A DNA stretch of 64,000 nucleotides from JAXHMB01 sp034521755 (GTDB lineage Bacteria > Bacteroidota > Rhodothermia > Balneolales > Balneolaceae). The stretch is taken from the NCBI GenBank assembly GCA_034521755.1, contig JAXHMB010000003.1, forward strand, positions 682,001 through 746,000, in the 5' to 3' direction. A program made the translations under genes and the position numbers. Below are positions 52,654-61,981 of the stretch, piece after piece (the stretch's first letter is position 1; every line of letters starts with the position of its first letter). Under the pieces are notes generated by a model that did no database searches, was not told the DNA's origin, and was given only the letters and a program-made list of their open reading frames with translations.

Positions 52654-54501
52654 ATGGGGACAAATAAGAAGCAATTACATTATAAATGGAATTGGCAGCT
52701 CCGGTCGAGACCGCACGAGCTTTGGGAATTAGTCTCAAATACAAACCGGCTCTTCAAAAATTTGAACCTGCCTACTGTTCAACCCACTGATATTTCGTAT
52801 GAAATCAATGATGGACACCTCCAGCTTTCCTACAACAGTATTAAATATAATGACGCGTGGATAGAAGAACCTTATGAATGGGAATATCCCTACCGCTACA
52901 GTGTAAAAAGGCATTATAAAAACGGGGGCTACGAAGAAGTGCGTATCCATGTTGAGATGTTTCCAAACAGTCAGGGCACACGGCTTCAGTATCAAATGTG
53001 GCTGACCCCAAAGAATAAGCTGGCTTATTATTATACCAAGATTAGACATAAGCTTTTTCTGCGGGCAAAGTTGAAGTCAGCTTTTAAAAAGTATGCTATT
53101 CTGGTGGAAAAAAATCAGCTGCCCTATCAATTTGAGAATACCTCAAAAGTAGATCGAGGTTCTATTGTCAAGCTCAATGAAACAAAACAAGAGCTGCAAG
53201 AATCGACTCAAAACCCTGTAATTGCCCAAAAGATTTGTGATTATATCAGCAAAGCTGATGACATCGACCTAATCCGTATTGAACCTCATAAGCTGGCACA
53301 ACATTGGGGTGAAGAACTAAAGGATGTCATCAATGGCGTCTTATATGGTGTAAAAAAGGGACTCCTTAATTTTAATTGGGATTTGTATTGCCCTCGCTGC
53401 CGAACCATTCAACAGCGGTGCAAAACACTTAACGAAGTCCATGAACCCATTTTTTGTCACGATTGTAATCATGAGTTTAGTGTGAACTTCAATCAGTCAT
53501 TACAACTTAGCTTCCGGCCAAATCCGCTGATTAGGAAAATAAAAGATGAGTTTTACAGCCTGGCAGGCCCACAAGAAAAACCACATGTCAAAATTCAGCA
53601 GTTTATAAAACCCGAAAAAGCCCGCTATGTCAACACTTATCTTGAAGAAGGCACCTATCAGCTTCGCTGCTCAGAAGCAGAAGGTATTGCGGTATTCAAG
53701 GTCACTGAAGAAGGACAGGATACTGTGAATGTACGACTCACAAATTTTGGATTAAACGGGGTAGCTGAAATTTCCAACCGACCCAACCTCATTTTTGAGA
53801 ATCAGACTCGTACTGACCAGATTTTTGTCCTTGAAAAAGTTGAATGGAATGATAAAAAACTTACAGCCTCGCAAGTCACTTCACTCCAATTATTCAGAGA
53901 TCTTTTTGCAAATGAGGTACTTCCAAAAGGAGAAAAAATTGCTGTTGACAAACTTACGCTCATGTTCACAGATATTTATGACTCAACGGGCATGTATCAT
54001 AAAGAAGGTGAAGAACATGCCATAAGCAGAGTTATGGAACATTTTGAAATACTCCAAGATGCTGTAGCCAAAGAAGATGGTGCGCTGGTTAAGACAATCG
54101 GTGATGCTATCATGGCAGTATTCAGTAATCCGGATAAAGCATTTAAAGCATTTATCACTGCACAGGAAATTATTTCTAAAGACCGTCGCTTTGATAAATC
54201 TCTTAAACTAAAAGCAGGCATACATCACGGAAACTGCGTGGCTGTAAACCTAAACAACAAAATTGACTACTTTGGCTCAACAGTCAACATCGCTTCCCGG
54301 TTGGTTGATGCAGCTAATGAAAATGAGATTATCATCTCAGAAGATGTTGCCAGCAATGAACACATCCAACAGTTACTGGATGAAAAATACAGTCACTTTA
54401 ATATCCAGCAGGAGTATGTGCCGCTAAAAGGATTTGACGAGCAAGAATTTAAACTGCAACGCATCCATCTTGAGCAGTCGGCCCTGCGCCTTGTTGTATA
54501 G
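52654..54501 (+). CDS. Class III adenylyl cyclase with SRPBCC-like and zinc-ribbon N-terminal region (DUF5939-type)
   Basis: The ATG at 52654 gives 615 residues; a TTG at 52630 would add eight. The first about 150 residues look like an SRPBCC/START-like ligand-binding fold (RSRPHELWELVSNTNRLFKN). A zinc ribbon follows with CPRC (about 245-248) and CHDC (about 268-271), then a beta-rich part of the DUF5939 kind. The C-terminal catalytic domain has both metal aspartates (MFTDIYDS about 437; GDAIMAVF about 480), the adenine-reading Lys in LVKTIGD and Asp in IDYFGSTVNIASR, and the transition-state Asn and Arg. These choices predict cAMP rather than cGMP. No membrane segment is seen. Ligand unknown. 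Confidence 0.85.
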   Translation: MGTNKKQLHYKWNWQLRSRPHELWELVSNTNRLFKNLNLPTVQPTDISYEINDGHLQLSYNSIKYNDAWIEEPYEWEYPYRYSVKRHYKNGGYEEVRIHVEMFPNSQGTRLQYQMWLTPKNKLAYYYTKIRHKLFLRAKLKSAFKKYAILVEKNQLPYQFENTSKVDRGSIVKLNETKQELQESTQNPVIAQKICDYISKADDIDLIRIEPHKLAQHWGEELKDVINGVLYGVKKGLLNFNWDLYCPRCRTIQQRCKTLNEVHEPIFCHDCNHEFSVNFNQSLQLSFRPNPLIRKIKDEFYSLAGPQEKPHVKIQQFIKPEKARYVNTYLEEGTYQLRCSEAEGIAVFKVTEEGQDTVNVRLTNFGLNGVAEISNRPNLIFENQTRTDQIFVLEKVEWNDKKLTASQVTSLQLFRDLFANEVLPKGEKIAVDKLTLMFTDIYDSTGMYHKEGEEHAISRVMEHFEILQDAVAKEDGALVKTIGDAIMAVFSNPDKAFKAFITAQEIISKDRRFDKSLKLKAGIHHGNCVAVNLNNKIDYFGSTVNIASRLVDAANENEIIISEDVASNEHIQQLLDEKYSHFNIQQEYVPLKGFDEQEFKLQRIHLEQSALRLVV

Positions 54502-54572
54502 CTTACTCTTATAATGGACTGAATTTTCCTTATCATTGATGTACAAGCCGAATCAACCACAGTAAGTTTTGT

Positions 54573-56650
54573 ATGTCAAATAAGTTAGCTTCCGAAAAGA
54601 GTCCTTACCTGCTGCAACATGCCGACAATCCCGTAGATTGGTACCCATGGAGTGAAGAAGCTTTTACTAAAGCCCAGCAAGAAGATAAGCCCATCTTTCT
54701 TTCTATCGGCTATGCAACCTGCCATTGGTGTCATGTAATGGCACACGAGTCATTTGAAGATGAAAATATAGCTCGTTTAATGAACGAAGCTTTTGTAAAC
54801 ATTAAGGTAGATCGAGAGGAGCGTCCAGACATTGACAATGCCTACATGACTGTTTGCCAAATGCTAACAGGCAGTGGCGGTTGGCCGCTGACTATCATCA
54901 TGACGCCGGAGAAAAAACCTTTCTATGCCGCAACATATATTCCAAAACAAGGACGACACGGACAGCCCGGCATGGCTGAGCTCATCCCCAGAATTCATGG
55001 ACTTTGGAAGAATGAACGAGATAAAATTTTGGATTCATCTGATGAAATAGTCCAGGCTTTTCAAAAATCAACAAAGTCTAAGACCGGTGAAGGAGTAGCC
55101 AAAGATATTCTGGAAAAAGCATTTGGTCAGTATAAAGCTAACTTTGATAATAAATATGGTGGCTTTGGACATTCTCCAAATTTCCCAGTCCTCATAATCT
55201 CATGTTTTTGCTAAGATACTGGAATCGCACCAACAATAATGAAGCATTGAATATGGTTGAACAAACGCTAACCAATATGAGGCATGGCGGTTTGTTTGAT
55301 CAAATTGGATATGGATTTCACCGCTACTCAACCGATCAGAAATGGCTGGTCCCCCACTTTGAGAAAATGCTCTACGATCAGGCTATGCTGATTATGGCCT
55401 ACACTGAGGCCTGGCAGGCTACAAATAACAATCTTTTCCGACAAACAGCTCAAGAAATTATTGAATATGTGTTAAGAGATCTGCAAGATTCTGATGGGGC
55501 ATTTTATTCTGCAGAAGATGCCGACAGCGAAGGTGAAGAAGGCAAGTTCTACTTATGGAGTATTTCAGAAATAAGAGATCTTTTGCCTGCCGCTGATGCC
55601 GAGCTGGCTATTGAGGTTTTTAATATGACTGAAGAAGGAAATTACGAAGACGAAGCTACGAGACAACGAACAGGCAAAAATATTCTGCATCTAAGTAAAC
55701 CTATTGTTGATTTGGCAGAAGAACGAAATCTAAGCAAGGAGCAACTTTCATTAAAACTACAAAATATCAGAACCACCCTTTTGGAAGCCAGAGAACATCG
55801 GGTCCGCCCACTGCTGGACGATAAAATTCTTACAGACTGGAATGGGCTGATGATAGCTGCTCTGGCTAAAGCAGGCCGGGCTTTTGATGAGAGCAGCTAT
55901 ATCAATGAGGCCAAACGATCTCTTTCATTTATCAACAAAACGCTTTTAAGTGAAAAACAACTTCTACATAGATATCGTGACGATGAAGCTGCTATACATG
56001 CTCATGCTGATGATTACTCTTTTTTGATATGGGGATTATATGAGCTCTATGAATCAACCTTCGAAACTGAGTTTTTAAAACAAGCACTGAATTTACAAGA
56101 AGATTTCATTGCCAATTTTTGGGATGAAGAAACTGGCGGATTCTTTTTTACTGCTCACAAAAGCGAAAAACTGCTAGGAAGAACCAAAGAGGTCTATGAC
56201 GGGGCCCTCCCTTCTGGTAATTCGATTGCTATGTTAAACCTGTTGAGGTTGGGACGTATCACCGGGAATACCGACTGGGAACAAAAAGCAGATTCTATGA
56301 ATAAATTGTTTTCAAGTCAGGTGTCACAGGCTCCAACAGGATTTGGTCAGCTGCTACAGGCTTTGGATTTTGAGCTTGGCATATCCTACGAAGTTACTAT
56401 TGCGGGCAAAAAAGCTGCTTCTGATACTCAAAAGATGTTGAAAACCCTTTACCATTCCTTTTCGCCCAATAAGGTTGTTGTACTGAATGATCCGGATGAT
56501 TCTGAGATAAATAAACTGGCTCCTTACACAAAGAATCAGGCTATGAAAAATGGAAAGGCTACCGCTTATGTATGTGAGAACTACAGCTGTAAAGCGCCGA
56601 CAAATGATCCAAAAATCATGCTTAAAGAACTTACTTCGCCTTCAAATTGA
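54573..56650 (+). pseudogene. DUF255 / YyaL-like thioredoxin-domain protein, split by a single-base frameshift
   Basis: The first frame (ATG 54573) encodes a thioredoxin-like DUF255 domain with SPYLLQHADNPVDWYPW and YATCHWCHVMAHESFEDENI, and runs to GGFGHSPNFP near 55184. The alternate frame continues as SPHNLMFLLRYWNRTN to 56650 with GGLFDQIGYGFHRYSTDQKW, VPHFEKMLYDQAML and DDKILTDWNGLMIAALAKAG, an (alpha/alpha)-barrel part related to N-acylglucosamine epimerases. Adding one base in the CCC run at 55184-55186 restores about 690 residues, the normal length for this family. Function is poorly known. The end overlaps the convergent metallophosphoesterase gene by 20 bases. Error is likelier than decay. 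Confidence 0.88.
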
Positions 56651-57812
56651 TCACCGAAATGTTGGGCGGAGCGTTATACCGCACGGGCCCCAGGGTAAAA
56701 CCCAGGCCGTTATTTACGTTAATCAGCAAATCTTCAAGCCAATACGGGCCATTAACATATTCTGTTTCCATATCTGAAGCTGAAAAAGCCATAAACATAA
56801 ATGGCACCCGAATTTGGCCTCCGTGAGTATGGCCGGTCAAAAAGAGCCGATAATCATTTTCCTGTGCCTCATCAATTAAAATATCTGATGTCTGATGGGA
56901 AGCTAATATTTTAAAGCTCAAGCCCGGGTTTACTTTTGTCAATGAATCCACTTCTTGAGGATTGGCTCTTTTGCTATATACTTGCGTAATACCTGTCAAC
57001 AATAGGCTATCTTGCTTGATGCTGATAATTTCATTCTCATCTCGCAACAAAGGAATACCTCTGTCTTCAAGAGCGGGTTCAACATGCTCTAGCCCGGCCC
57101 AGAAGTCATGATCACCTACTACCGCAAAAGTGCCATACGTTGATTTTACTTTTGAAAACTCCCGGGCAGCCATCTCAATATAGTCAGTCCCGTAAGAAAT
57201 AAGGTCGCCGGTAAAAATGATGAGGTCAACATCCAGTTCATTTACCCTGTTTACGTAGTTTACAATCTCTTCAGCGCCGGTATATCTGTCGCCCTGAATA
57301 TCAGTGATATGAACAATTTTTAGCCCATCCAGTGATTCAGGCAAATCTTTTATAGCTAAATCAATCTCATCAACCTGTACCTGAGTAGTGTTTAAATAGA
57401 GCTTAACACCAGAAAAAATGAACACCAATAAACCGGCAATAAGCAGTGCTCTAAAATGAAAAGTATTAATTTTTTGCTCTCTCCATCTGCCAAATTTTCC
57501 TGCGATTATTTTAGCCACATCAAATAATATGACCCATGTTAGCAGTTGGTAGCTAAATACCAGGCCAAACCAAAACCAGTAAGTAATCCATTTGGGTACT
57601 TGCATCATATCTACGTGGCCATACACCCAAAAGGTTGACAAACCGGTAAGAGGCAGCATATAAAATGATACCAGAAGAAGTGCAGGAAACCACTTTAGAA
57701 GAGATTCCTTGAAATTATAAGAAACTGCTTTAGTAAGACGCCATCCCAGATAGAAATGAGAGACCGCCATCAGGCCGGAAACCACCAACGTCATGCGAAG
57801 AAGCCAAGGCAA
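56631..57812 (-). CDS. Membrane-anchored calcineurin-like metallophosphoesterase
   Basis: The 393-residue protein has an N-terminal membrane region of about four helices (residues 1-145, including LLLVSFYMLPLTGLSTFWVY and LLIAGLLVFIFSGVKLYLN). A metallophosphoesterase domain follows (about 165-390) with VHITDIQGDRYTG, LIIFTGDLISYG, VVGDHDFWAG and FLTGHTHGGQIRVPF. This matches the YaeI/YkuE-like phosphoesterases, some of which act on lipid-linked pyrophosphates such as UDP-diacylglucosamine. The TTG at 57812 is the furthest start; an ATG at 57794 would shorten it by six residues and may be the real one. It overlaps the DUF255 gene tail to tail by 20 bases. Confidence 0.88.
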   Translation of the reverse strand: MPWLLRMTLVVSGLMAVSHFYLGWRLTKAVSYNFKESLLKWFPALLLVSFYMLPLTGLSTFWVYGHVDMMQVPKWITYWFWFGLVFSYQLLTWVILFDVAKIIAGKFGRWREQKINTFHFRALLIAGLLVFIFSGVKLYLNTTQVQVDEIDLAIKDLPESLDGLKIVHITDIQGDRYTGAEEIVNYVNRVNELDVDLIIFTGDLISYGTDYIEMAAREFSKVKSTYGTFAVVGDHDFWAGLEHVEPALEDRGIPLLRDENEIISIKQDSLLLTGITQVYSKRANPQEVDSLTKVNPGLSFKILASHQTSDILIDEAQENDYRLFLTGHTHGGQIRVPFMFMAFSASDMETEYVNGPYWLEDLLINVNNGLGFTLGPVRYNAPPNISVINLKAK

Positions 57813-57949
57813 AATAAGTACGGATTATGCTTTTTTTGTTGTATTATTTGGATTCAAGGCTACTGGATTTTTTAGAATTGAACAAATTTCTTTTCTTCTA
57901 TTAAATCCACATAGCCATTAACTGCGTACTTGCAAATGGAGCATAAAAC

Positions 57950-58576
57950 GTGATTGTCTTTACCATACTTGCAGCCATCGGGAAAATAACTCACGGTAAT
58001 TCCGATGACGAAAAAGAATTGATGAGACGAATTAAAGCTAAAGATGCTGAGGCTTTAGAAGAGCTTTATGATTTATACAACAGGCTGCTCTTTGGCATGA
58101 TCATTTCCATAGTAAAAAAGCGAGAAGAAGCCGAAGATGTTCTCCAGGAAGTGTTCGTCAAAATCTGGGAAAGAGCTAGTACTTTTAAAGAAGGCCGTGG
58201 CAACGTGTACAGTTGGATTGTCACTTTAACTAGAAATAAAGCTATTGATCGTATCCGTTCCAAGGGATACAAAACGCAAAAAAAGGCTTCTCATCTAGTT
58301 GACGAGCCCGATTCCAACTTTACTTTAGAAGGAGATCATTATGACCCGCTTGAAACTACCATATTTTCGGACCGAGCCGAGCTGGTACAAGAAGCTTTAG
58401 GTGAAATTCCGGAAAGTCAAAGCAAAGTATTGAAAATTGCATACTATCAGGGTATGACCCAATCAGAAATTTCCGACCACCTGGAGATTCCCCTGGGAAC
58501 TGTAAAGACAAGAATGCGACAAGGAATGATAAAATTAAAAGACATTTTAGGAGAACATATCTCTCAACATGACTGA
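57950..58576 (+). CDS. RNA polymerase ECF sigma factor
   Basis: The 208-residue protein is an extracytoplasmic-function sigma factor with region 2 (about 30-100; EALEELYDLYNRLLFGMII, EEAEDVLQEVFVKIWERAST, VYSWIVTLTRNKAIDRIRSK) and region 4 (about 145-200; LGEIPESQSKVLKIAYYQGM, TQSEISDHLEIPLGTVKTRM). A 25-residue stretch precedes region 2. The frame starts at GTG 57950. The following anti-sigma gene overlaps its end by 8 bases, a typical coupled sigma/anti-sigma pair. The pairing suggests envelope or redox stress sensing. The signal is unknown. The 137-base gap upstream holds no clear ECF autoregulation motif by eye. Confidence 0.92.
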   Translation: MIVFTILAAIGKITHGNSDDEKELMRRIKAKDAEALEELYDLYNRLLFGMIISIVKKREEAEDVLQEVFVKIWERASTFKEGRGNVYSWIVTLTRNKAIDRIRSKGYKTQKKASHLVDEPDSNFTLEGDHYDPLETTIFSDRAELVQEALGEIPESQSKVLKIAYYQGMTQSEISDHLEIPLGTVKTRMRQGMIKLKDILGEHISQHD

Positions 58577-59408
58577 TCAAAACAATAATAATGAATCATT
58601 TGAAGAACTTTGTGCAGGATATGTTCTTCATGCTCTAGATGAAAAAGAGCGTGAAGAATTTGAAGAGCTGTTACATAATGCTTCAAAAGAACAGACGGAA
58701 TTATTCCACCAAATGTATTCTGTTGCTAACCAACTTGCATTTACAGTGGAAAGAGATGAACCTTCTGAGAAAGTGAGGCAAGAGCTGATGAAGAAAGTCA
58801 GGGTAAAAAGCAAAGACTCTTCGGCAGGTGTAACGCCTATTAACGATCAAGATAAAGAAACCGACACTTCCGGCAATCAATTTTTTGCGATTGCTGCGTC
58901 TATAGCCCTGTTTATAATTACGCTCAGCTTGGTTTTCTATTCCTTTAACTTAAGCTCACAGCTTAACAATAAAGAAGAAATTATCAATCAAAAAGAAGCA
59001 CAAATTTCTGAGCTTAAAAGTGAAGTTCAACGTAAGGATGAATTGCTTTCTATATTGGAATCCAGAACGGTTGAGATGGTACTTATGGCAGGACTGGATG
59101 TTAATCCAGAGGGCTATGGAAAGATTATTTGGGATGCTGATAAGCAACAGGCACTTCTTCAGGTTTCAAATCTGCCTGCCGTACCCAGCGATAAGGACTA
59201 TCAGCTTTGGATCATCAAAAATAACCAACCGGTAAGTGCAGGAGTCTTTGCTGTTAATGATCCTCAAAAAGACTCTTTCTTTAAGATCGAGCAAATGGCT
59301 AAATCATCTAAAGAAGATACCAATGCGTTTGCTGTCACTATTGAACCTAAAGGCGGAGTACCTCAGCCTACCGGTGATATGTATCTATTGGGAAATCTAA
59401 ATGAATAG
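58569..59408 (+). CDS. RskA-like membrane anti-sigma factor
   Basis: The 279-residue protein has an N-terminal helical sigma-binding domain (about 1-75; CAGYVLHALDEKEREEFEEL) of the non-zinc RskA sort, one membrane helix (FFAIAASIALFIITLSLVFY, about 100-119), a coiled coil (about 125-165) and a C-terminal periplasmic RskA domain (about 180-279; AVPSDKDYQLWIIKNNQPVS, VTIEPKGGVPQPTGDMYLLG). It should hold the upstream ECF factor inactive at the membrane until a periplasmic signal triggers proteolysis. It overlaps the sigma gene by 8 bases and ends 6 bases before the convergent secreted-protein gene. Confidence 0.9.
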   Translation: MTDQNNNNESFEELCAGYVLHALDEKEREEFEELLHNASKEQTELFHQMYSVANQLAFTVERDEPSEKVRQELMKKVRVKSKDSSAGVTPINDQDKETDTSGNQFFAIAASIALFIITLSLVFYSFNLSSQLNNKEEIINQKEAQISELKSEVQRKDELLSILESRTVEMVLMAGLDVNPEGYGKIIWDADKQQALLQVSNLPAVPSDKDYQLWIIKNNQPVSAGVFAVNDPQKDSFFKIEQMAKSSKEDTNAFAVTIEPKGGVPQPTGDMYLLGNLNE

Positions 59409-59414
59409 ATATTT

Positions 59415-60161
59415 TTACTTCTGCTTTTTGCCGGACTGACTGAATCGTTGGAAAAGGTACTGTTGAAAATTGTAGACCTTTATTCCGGCTGGAACTTCAA
59501 CTTTAGCACGAGCAGAACGTGTTTCGTCTACTTCAGTAGCTTCTAAATACCCACTGAGTTTGTTTCCATTATAAAAATTAGCTTTCAGAGGAAAATAACC
59601 TTGTGCTAATAAGCCCGTTGGGACATCTTCTCCATCAAAAAACGTTTCTGCCGATCGTACTAGTGAAGAAAGATCGGTTTCCAGATCCTTGGTCATCCAT
59701 ACTTCTGTATATTTTTCAGGATCGTCCTCATCTCGAAACACAAACTGCTCGCAGGCCAATCCGTGTATGCTTTCTGTCTTACCTGTACGCTTAAAACTAA
59801 AATCGTTGGATTCTTTCCCTGTATCTCCGGATTCTTTTCCAAAGAACTGCTGCATGGCATCCACATCCGCTTTGGATATTTTTAGGGCTGATTCGTCACC
59901 GGTAAAGAAAACAACATCTTCCATATCCATTCGAACCAAGATCCCTTCCGTTTGAAAGTTGCGGACATCATAGGTCTTATCCCCTTCCAGAAAAATTCGA
60001 TTTAGGGCAAAATATACGGTAAACTCTTCGTCAGATTCGGGAACGCCATTCTCAACATCAAACGTAGCATATTTAATTTTACCCTCGAACTGAGCAAAAA
60101 GAGTTGTTGGTATAGCGGTTATCAAACAAAAAGCGAAAAGGAGGTAGACTGATTTTTTCAT
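59415..60161 (-). CDS. Exported protein, DUF4412-like
   Basis: The 248-residue protein starts with a signal peptide (LLFAFCLITAIPTTLFAQ) and has a beta-rich body with FEGKIKYATFDVENG, LNRIFLEGDKTYDVR, SIHGLACEQFVFRDEDDPEK, YTEVWMTKDLETDLSSL and PLKANFYNGNKLSGYLEATE. This matches the pattern of the poorly characterised DUF4412/GLPGLI-like secreted proteins of Bacteroidota. No catalytic residues stand out. It is convergent with the anti-sigma gene (6-base gap) and 102 bases from mnmA, with only a small GAGTA/TACTC repeat between. Function unknown. Confidence 0.6.
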   Translation of the reverse strand: MKKSVYLLFAFCLITAIPTTLFAQFEGKIKYATFDVENGVPESDEEFTVYFALNRIFLEGDKTYDVRNFQTEGILVRMDMEDVVFFTGDESALKISKADVDAMQQFFGKESGDTGKESNDFSFKRTGKTESIHGLACEQFVFRDEDDPEKYTEVWMTKDLETDLSSLVRSAETFFDGEDVPTGLLAQGYFPLKANFYNGNKLSGYLEATEVDETRSARAKVEVPAGIKVYNFQQYLFQRFSQSGKKQK

Positions 60162-60263
60162 TTTTCAAGAATTTGATTCCATTTAAAAATCTATAACGCA
60201 ATAGGAGTATACAAAGTACGTACTCAAGATGTTTCAAAATTTAAAGAGGCAGCTTAGTCGTTG

Positions 60264-61394
60264 CTAAACCATCTCCAGGTCTTCCATCTCTACATTTACC
60301 TTTTTAATCCAGCCGCCGGCTACAACATCGTTACCTTCGTAGCATACCACAGCCTGTCCGGGAGTAATTGCTTCTCTTCCGGTTGGAAAAGTTACCTCAA
60401 TTTCATCTTCTCCATGCTGCGTAAGATAGCCAACCGCACCATCATCGTTATAACGAATGGCACCCGTAATCTCCATCTCTTTTTCGGGTACTTCAGCATA
60501 TTTTACCAAGTTAATTTCTTTTGCCCGGCATGTAGTGCTTACAAGGTCTTTCTTTTCGCCAATAGTAATAACATTTGTTTCCGGATTGATATCCGTGACA
60601 TAAACGGGGTATCCCATTGCCAGGTCCAGCCCGCGACGCTGGCCAATTGTGTAAAATGGATAGCCTTCATGCTCTCCCACAACATTTCCATCCTGATCTA
60701 CAAATTTTCCGCCACTTACTCTTTCATCAAGGTTATCTACACGATCACGAAGAAAGCGTCGGTAATCATCATCTGGGACAAAGCAAATTTCATAAGAATC
60801 AGGTTTGTCTGCCACCTTGGTAAGTCCCCAGTCTTCTGCCATTTGGCGAATTTCGGTTTTTTCATAACTGCCCAGGGGGAAAATAGTTCTTTCCAGGTGC
60901 TCTTGTTTCACTCCCCAAAGAGCATAAGATTGATCCTTGCTGGGATCCAGTCCGCGTGAAATTACATATCGCCCATTTTCTTCACGCACGTTGGCGTAGT
61001 GTCCCGTGGCGATGTAATCACACCCCAGATTATCCGCCCTTTTCAACAGGGCCGCCCATTTGATATGAGTGTTACACAGCACACATGGATTTGGAGTATG
61101 ACCGGTCATATAATCTTCAACAAAACGATCGATCACCCATCCGCCAAACTCATCCCGAATATCTACAATAAAGTGTTTAAAGCCATGATTCACGGCTATT
61201 TGACGCGCATCATTCATTGACTCAAGCGTACAGCACCCGGTCTCCTTGTCAGATTTACCACCCACCCGGGAGTAATCCCACGTTTTCATGGTAATTCCAA
61301 CGACATCATAACCTTGTTTTTTGAGCATTACAGCCGCAACCGAAGAATCTACTCCTCCGCTCATGGCAACTAATACTCTACCTTTTGAACTCAT
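60264..61394 (-). CDS. mnmA: tRNA-specific 2-thiouridylase MnmA
   Basis: MnmA puts sulphur on U34 of tRNA Lys, Glu and Gln, taking it from a sulphur relay. The 376-residue protein has the P-loop VAMSGGVDSSVAAVMLKKQG (about 9-28), ITMKTWD, the nucleophile Cys in HTPNPCVLCNTHIKW (about 99-113, first Cys near 103), ATGHYANVREENGRYVISRG, GLDPSKDQSYALWGVKQEHL, and the second active Cys in DSYEICFVPDDDYRRF (about 201). The C-terminal IGQRRGLDLAMGYPVYV, the ITGAIRYNDDGAVGYL segment and the last strands are also standard. Start ATG at 61394. Confidence 0.96.
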   Translation of the reverse strand: MSSKGRVLVAMSGGVDSSVAAVMLKKQGYDVVGITMKTWDYSRVGGKSDKETGCCTLESMNDARQIAVNHGFKHFIVDIRDEFGGWVIDRFVEDYMTGHTPNPCVLCNTHIKWAALLKRADNLGCDYIATGHYANVREENGRYVISRGLDPSKDQSYALWGVKQEHLERTIFPLGSYEKTEIRQMAEDWGLTKVADKPDSYEICFVPDDDYRRFLRDRVDNLDERVSGGKFVDQDGNVVGEHEGYPFYTIGQRRGLDLAMGYPVYVTDINPETNVITIGEKKDLVSTTCRAKEINLVKYAEVPEKEMEITGAIRYNDDGAVGYLTQHGEDEIEVTFPTGREAITPGQAVVCYEGNDVVAGGWIKKVNVEMEDLEMV

Positions 61395-61483
61395 GAACTT
61401 ATTTAAATTGCTTTTTGGTCATTCGTTATCTGTATAAAATAAGCATTTTTTATGTAAATCTTATGAAGGGAGGGTAAAGGAGA

Positions 61484-61981
61484 TTACATATAAAGATAAG
61501 GCTTCCAGTCTTCCTCTACTCCACCAAGCAAAGATTGAAAAAAGGTGATATGAATCGGACGGTAGGGTTTACAGTCCAACGGCATGTCGGCTTCATCAGG
61601 AGTACGGTTACCCTTATTCACATTACACGTATCACAGGCGGTAACTAAATTTTCCCAAGTATCTTTGCCGCCACGGCTTCGTGGCAATACATGGTCAATG
61701 GTCAGGTTTTTCTTGGAACCGCAATACTGACAGGTATTAGCATCACGCTTCATAATATTATGGCGCGATAACACAATTTTGTTATAAGGGATATTAATAT
61801 ATCTCCGCAATCGAATTACCGATGGATAGGAATACTCTTCAGTTACCGTACGAATTTTTTTATCCGGATAGTCATGTAGCATCTCAGCTTTGTCCATAAA
61901 CAAAAGTTTCACAGACCGGTGCACCGAGCACACACTAAGTGGCTGATAGTCTTTATTTAAAACAAGTACGCTCGCATCCAT
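61484..61981 (-). CDS. HNH endonuclease-domain protein
   Basis: The 165-residue protein has an HNH domain in the middle: two zinc-binding CxxC pairs (CQYCG and CDTCN) around the HNH core (IDHVLPRSRGGKDTWENLVT). The N-terminal about 60 residues (SVLVLNKDYQPLSVCSVHRS, VKLLFMDKAEML) are conserved in the widespread HNH family of Bacteroidota whose role is unknown; no mobile-element context is seen. Likely a nuclease but not a restriction enzyme on this evidence. It ends 89 bases from mnmA. Upstream lies the 431-base gap. Confidence 0.88.
   Translation of the reverse strand: MDASVLVLNKDYQPLSVCSVHRSVKLLFMDKAEMLHDYPDKKIRTVTEEYSYPSVIRLRRYINIPYNKIVLSRHNIMKRDANTCQYCGSKKNLTIDHVLPRSRGGKDTWENLVTACDTCNVNKGNRTPDEADMPLDCKPYRPIHITFFQSLLGGVEEDWKPYLYM

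Noticed and set aside
60206..60226. GAGTA/TACTC repeat between the DUF4412-like gene and mnmA as a terminator
   Set aside because: Stem of 5 bases with an 11-base loop and no T-tract.
60261..60959. 232-codon plus-strand frame opposite mnmA
   Set aside because: mnmA with all its catalytic motifs occupies the other strand; the plus-strand product has no recognisable features.
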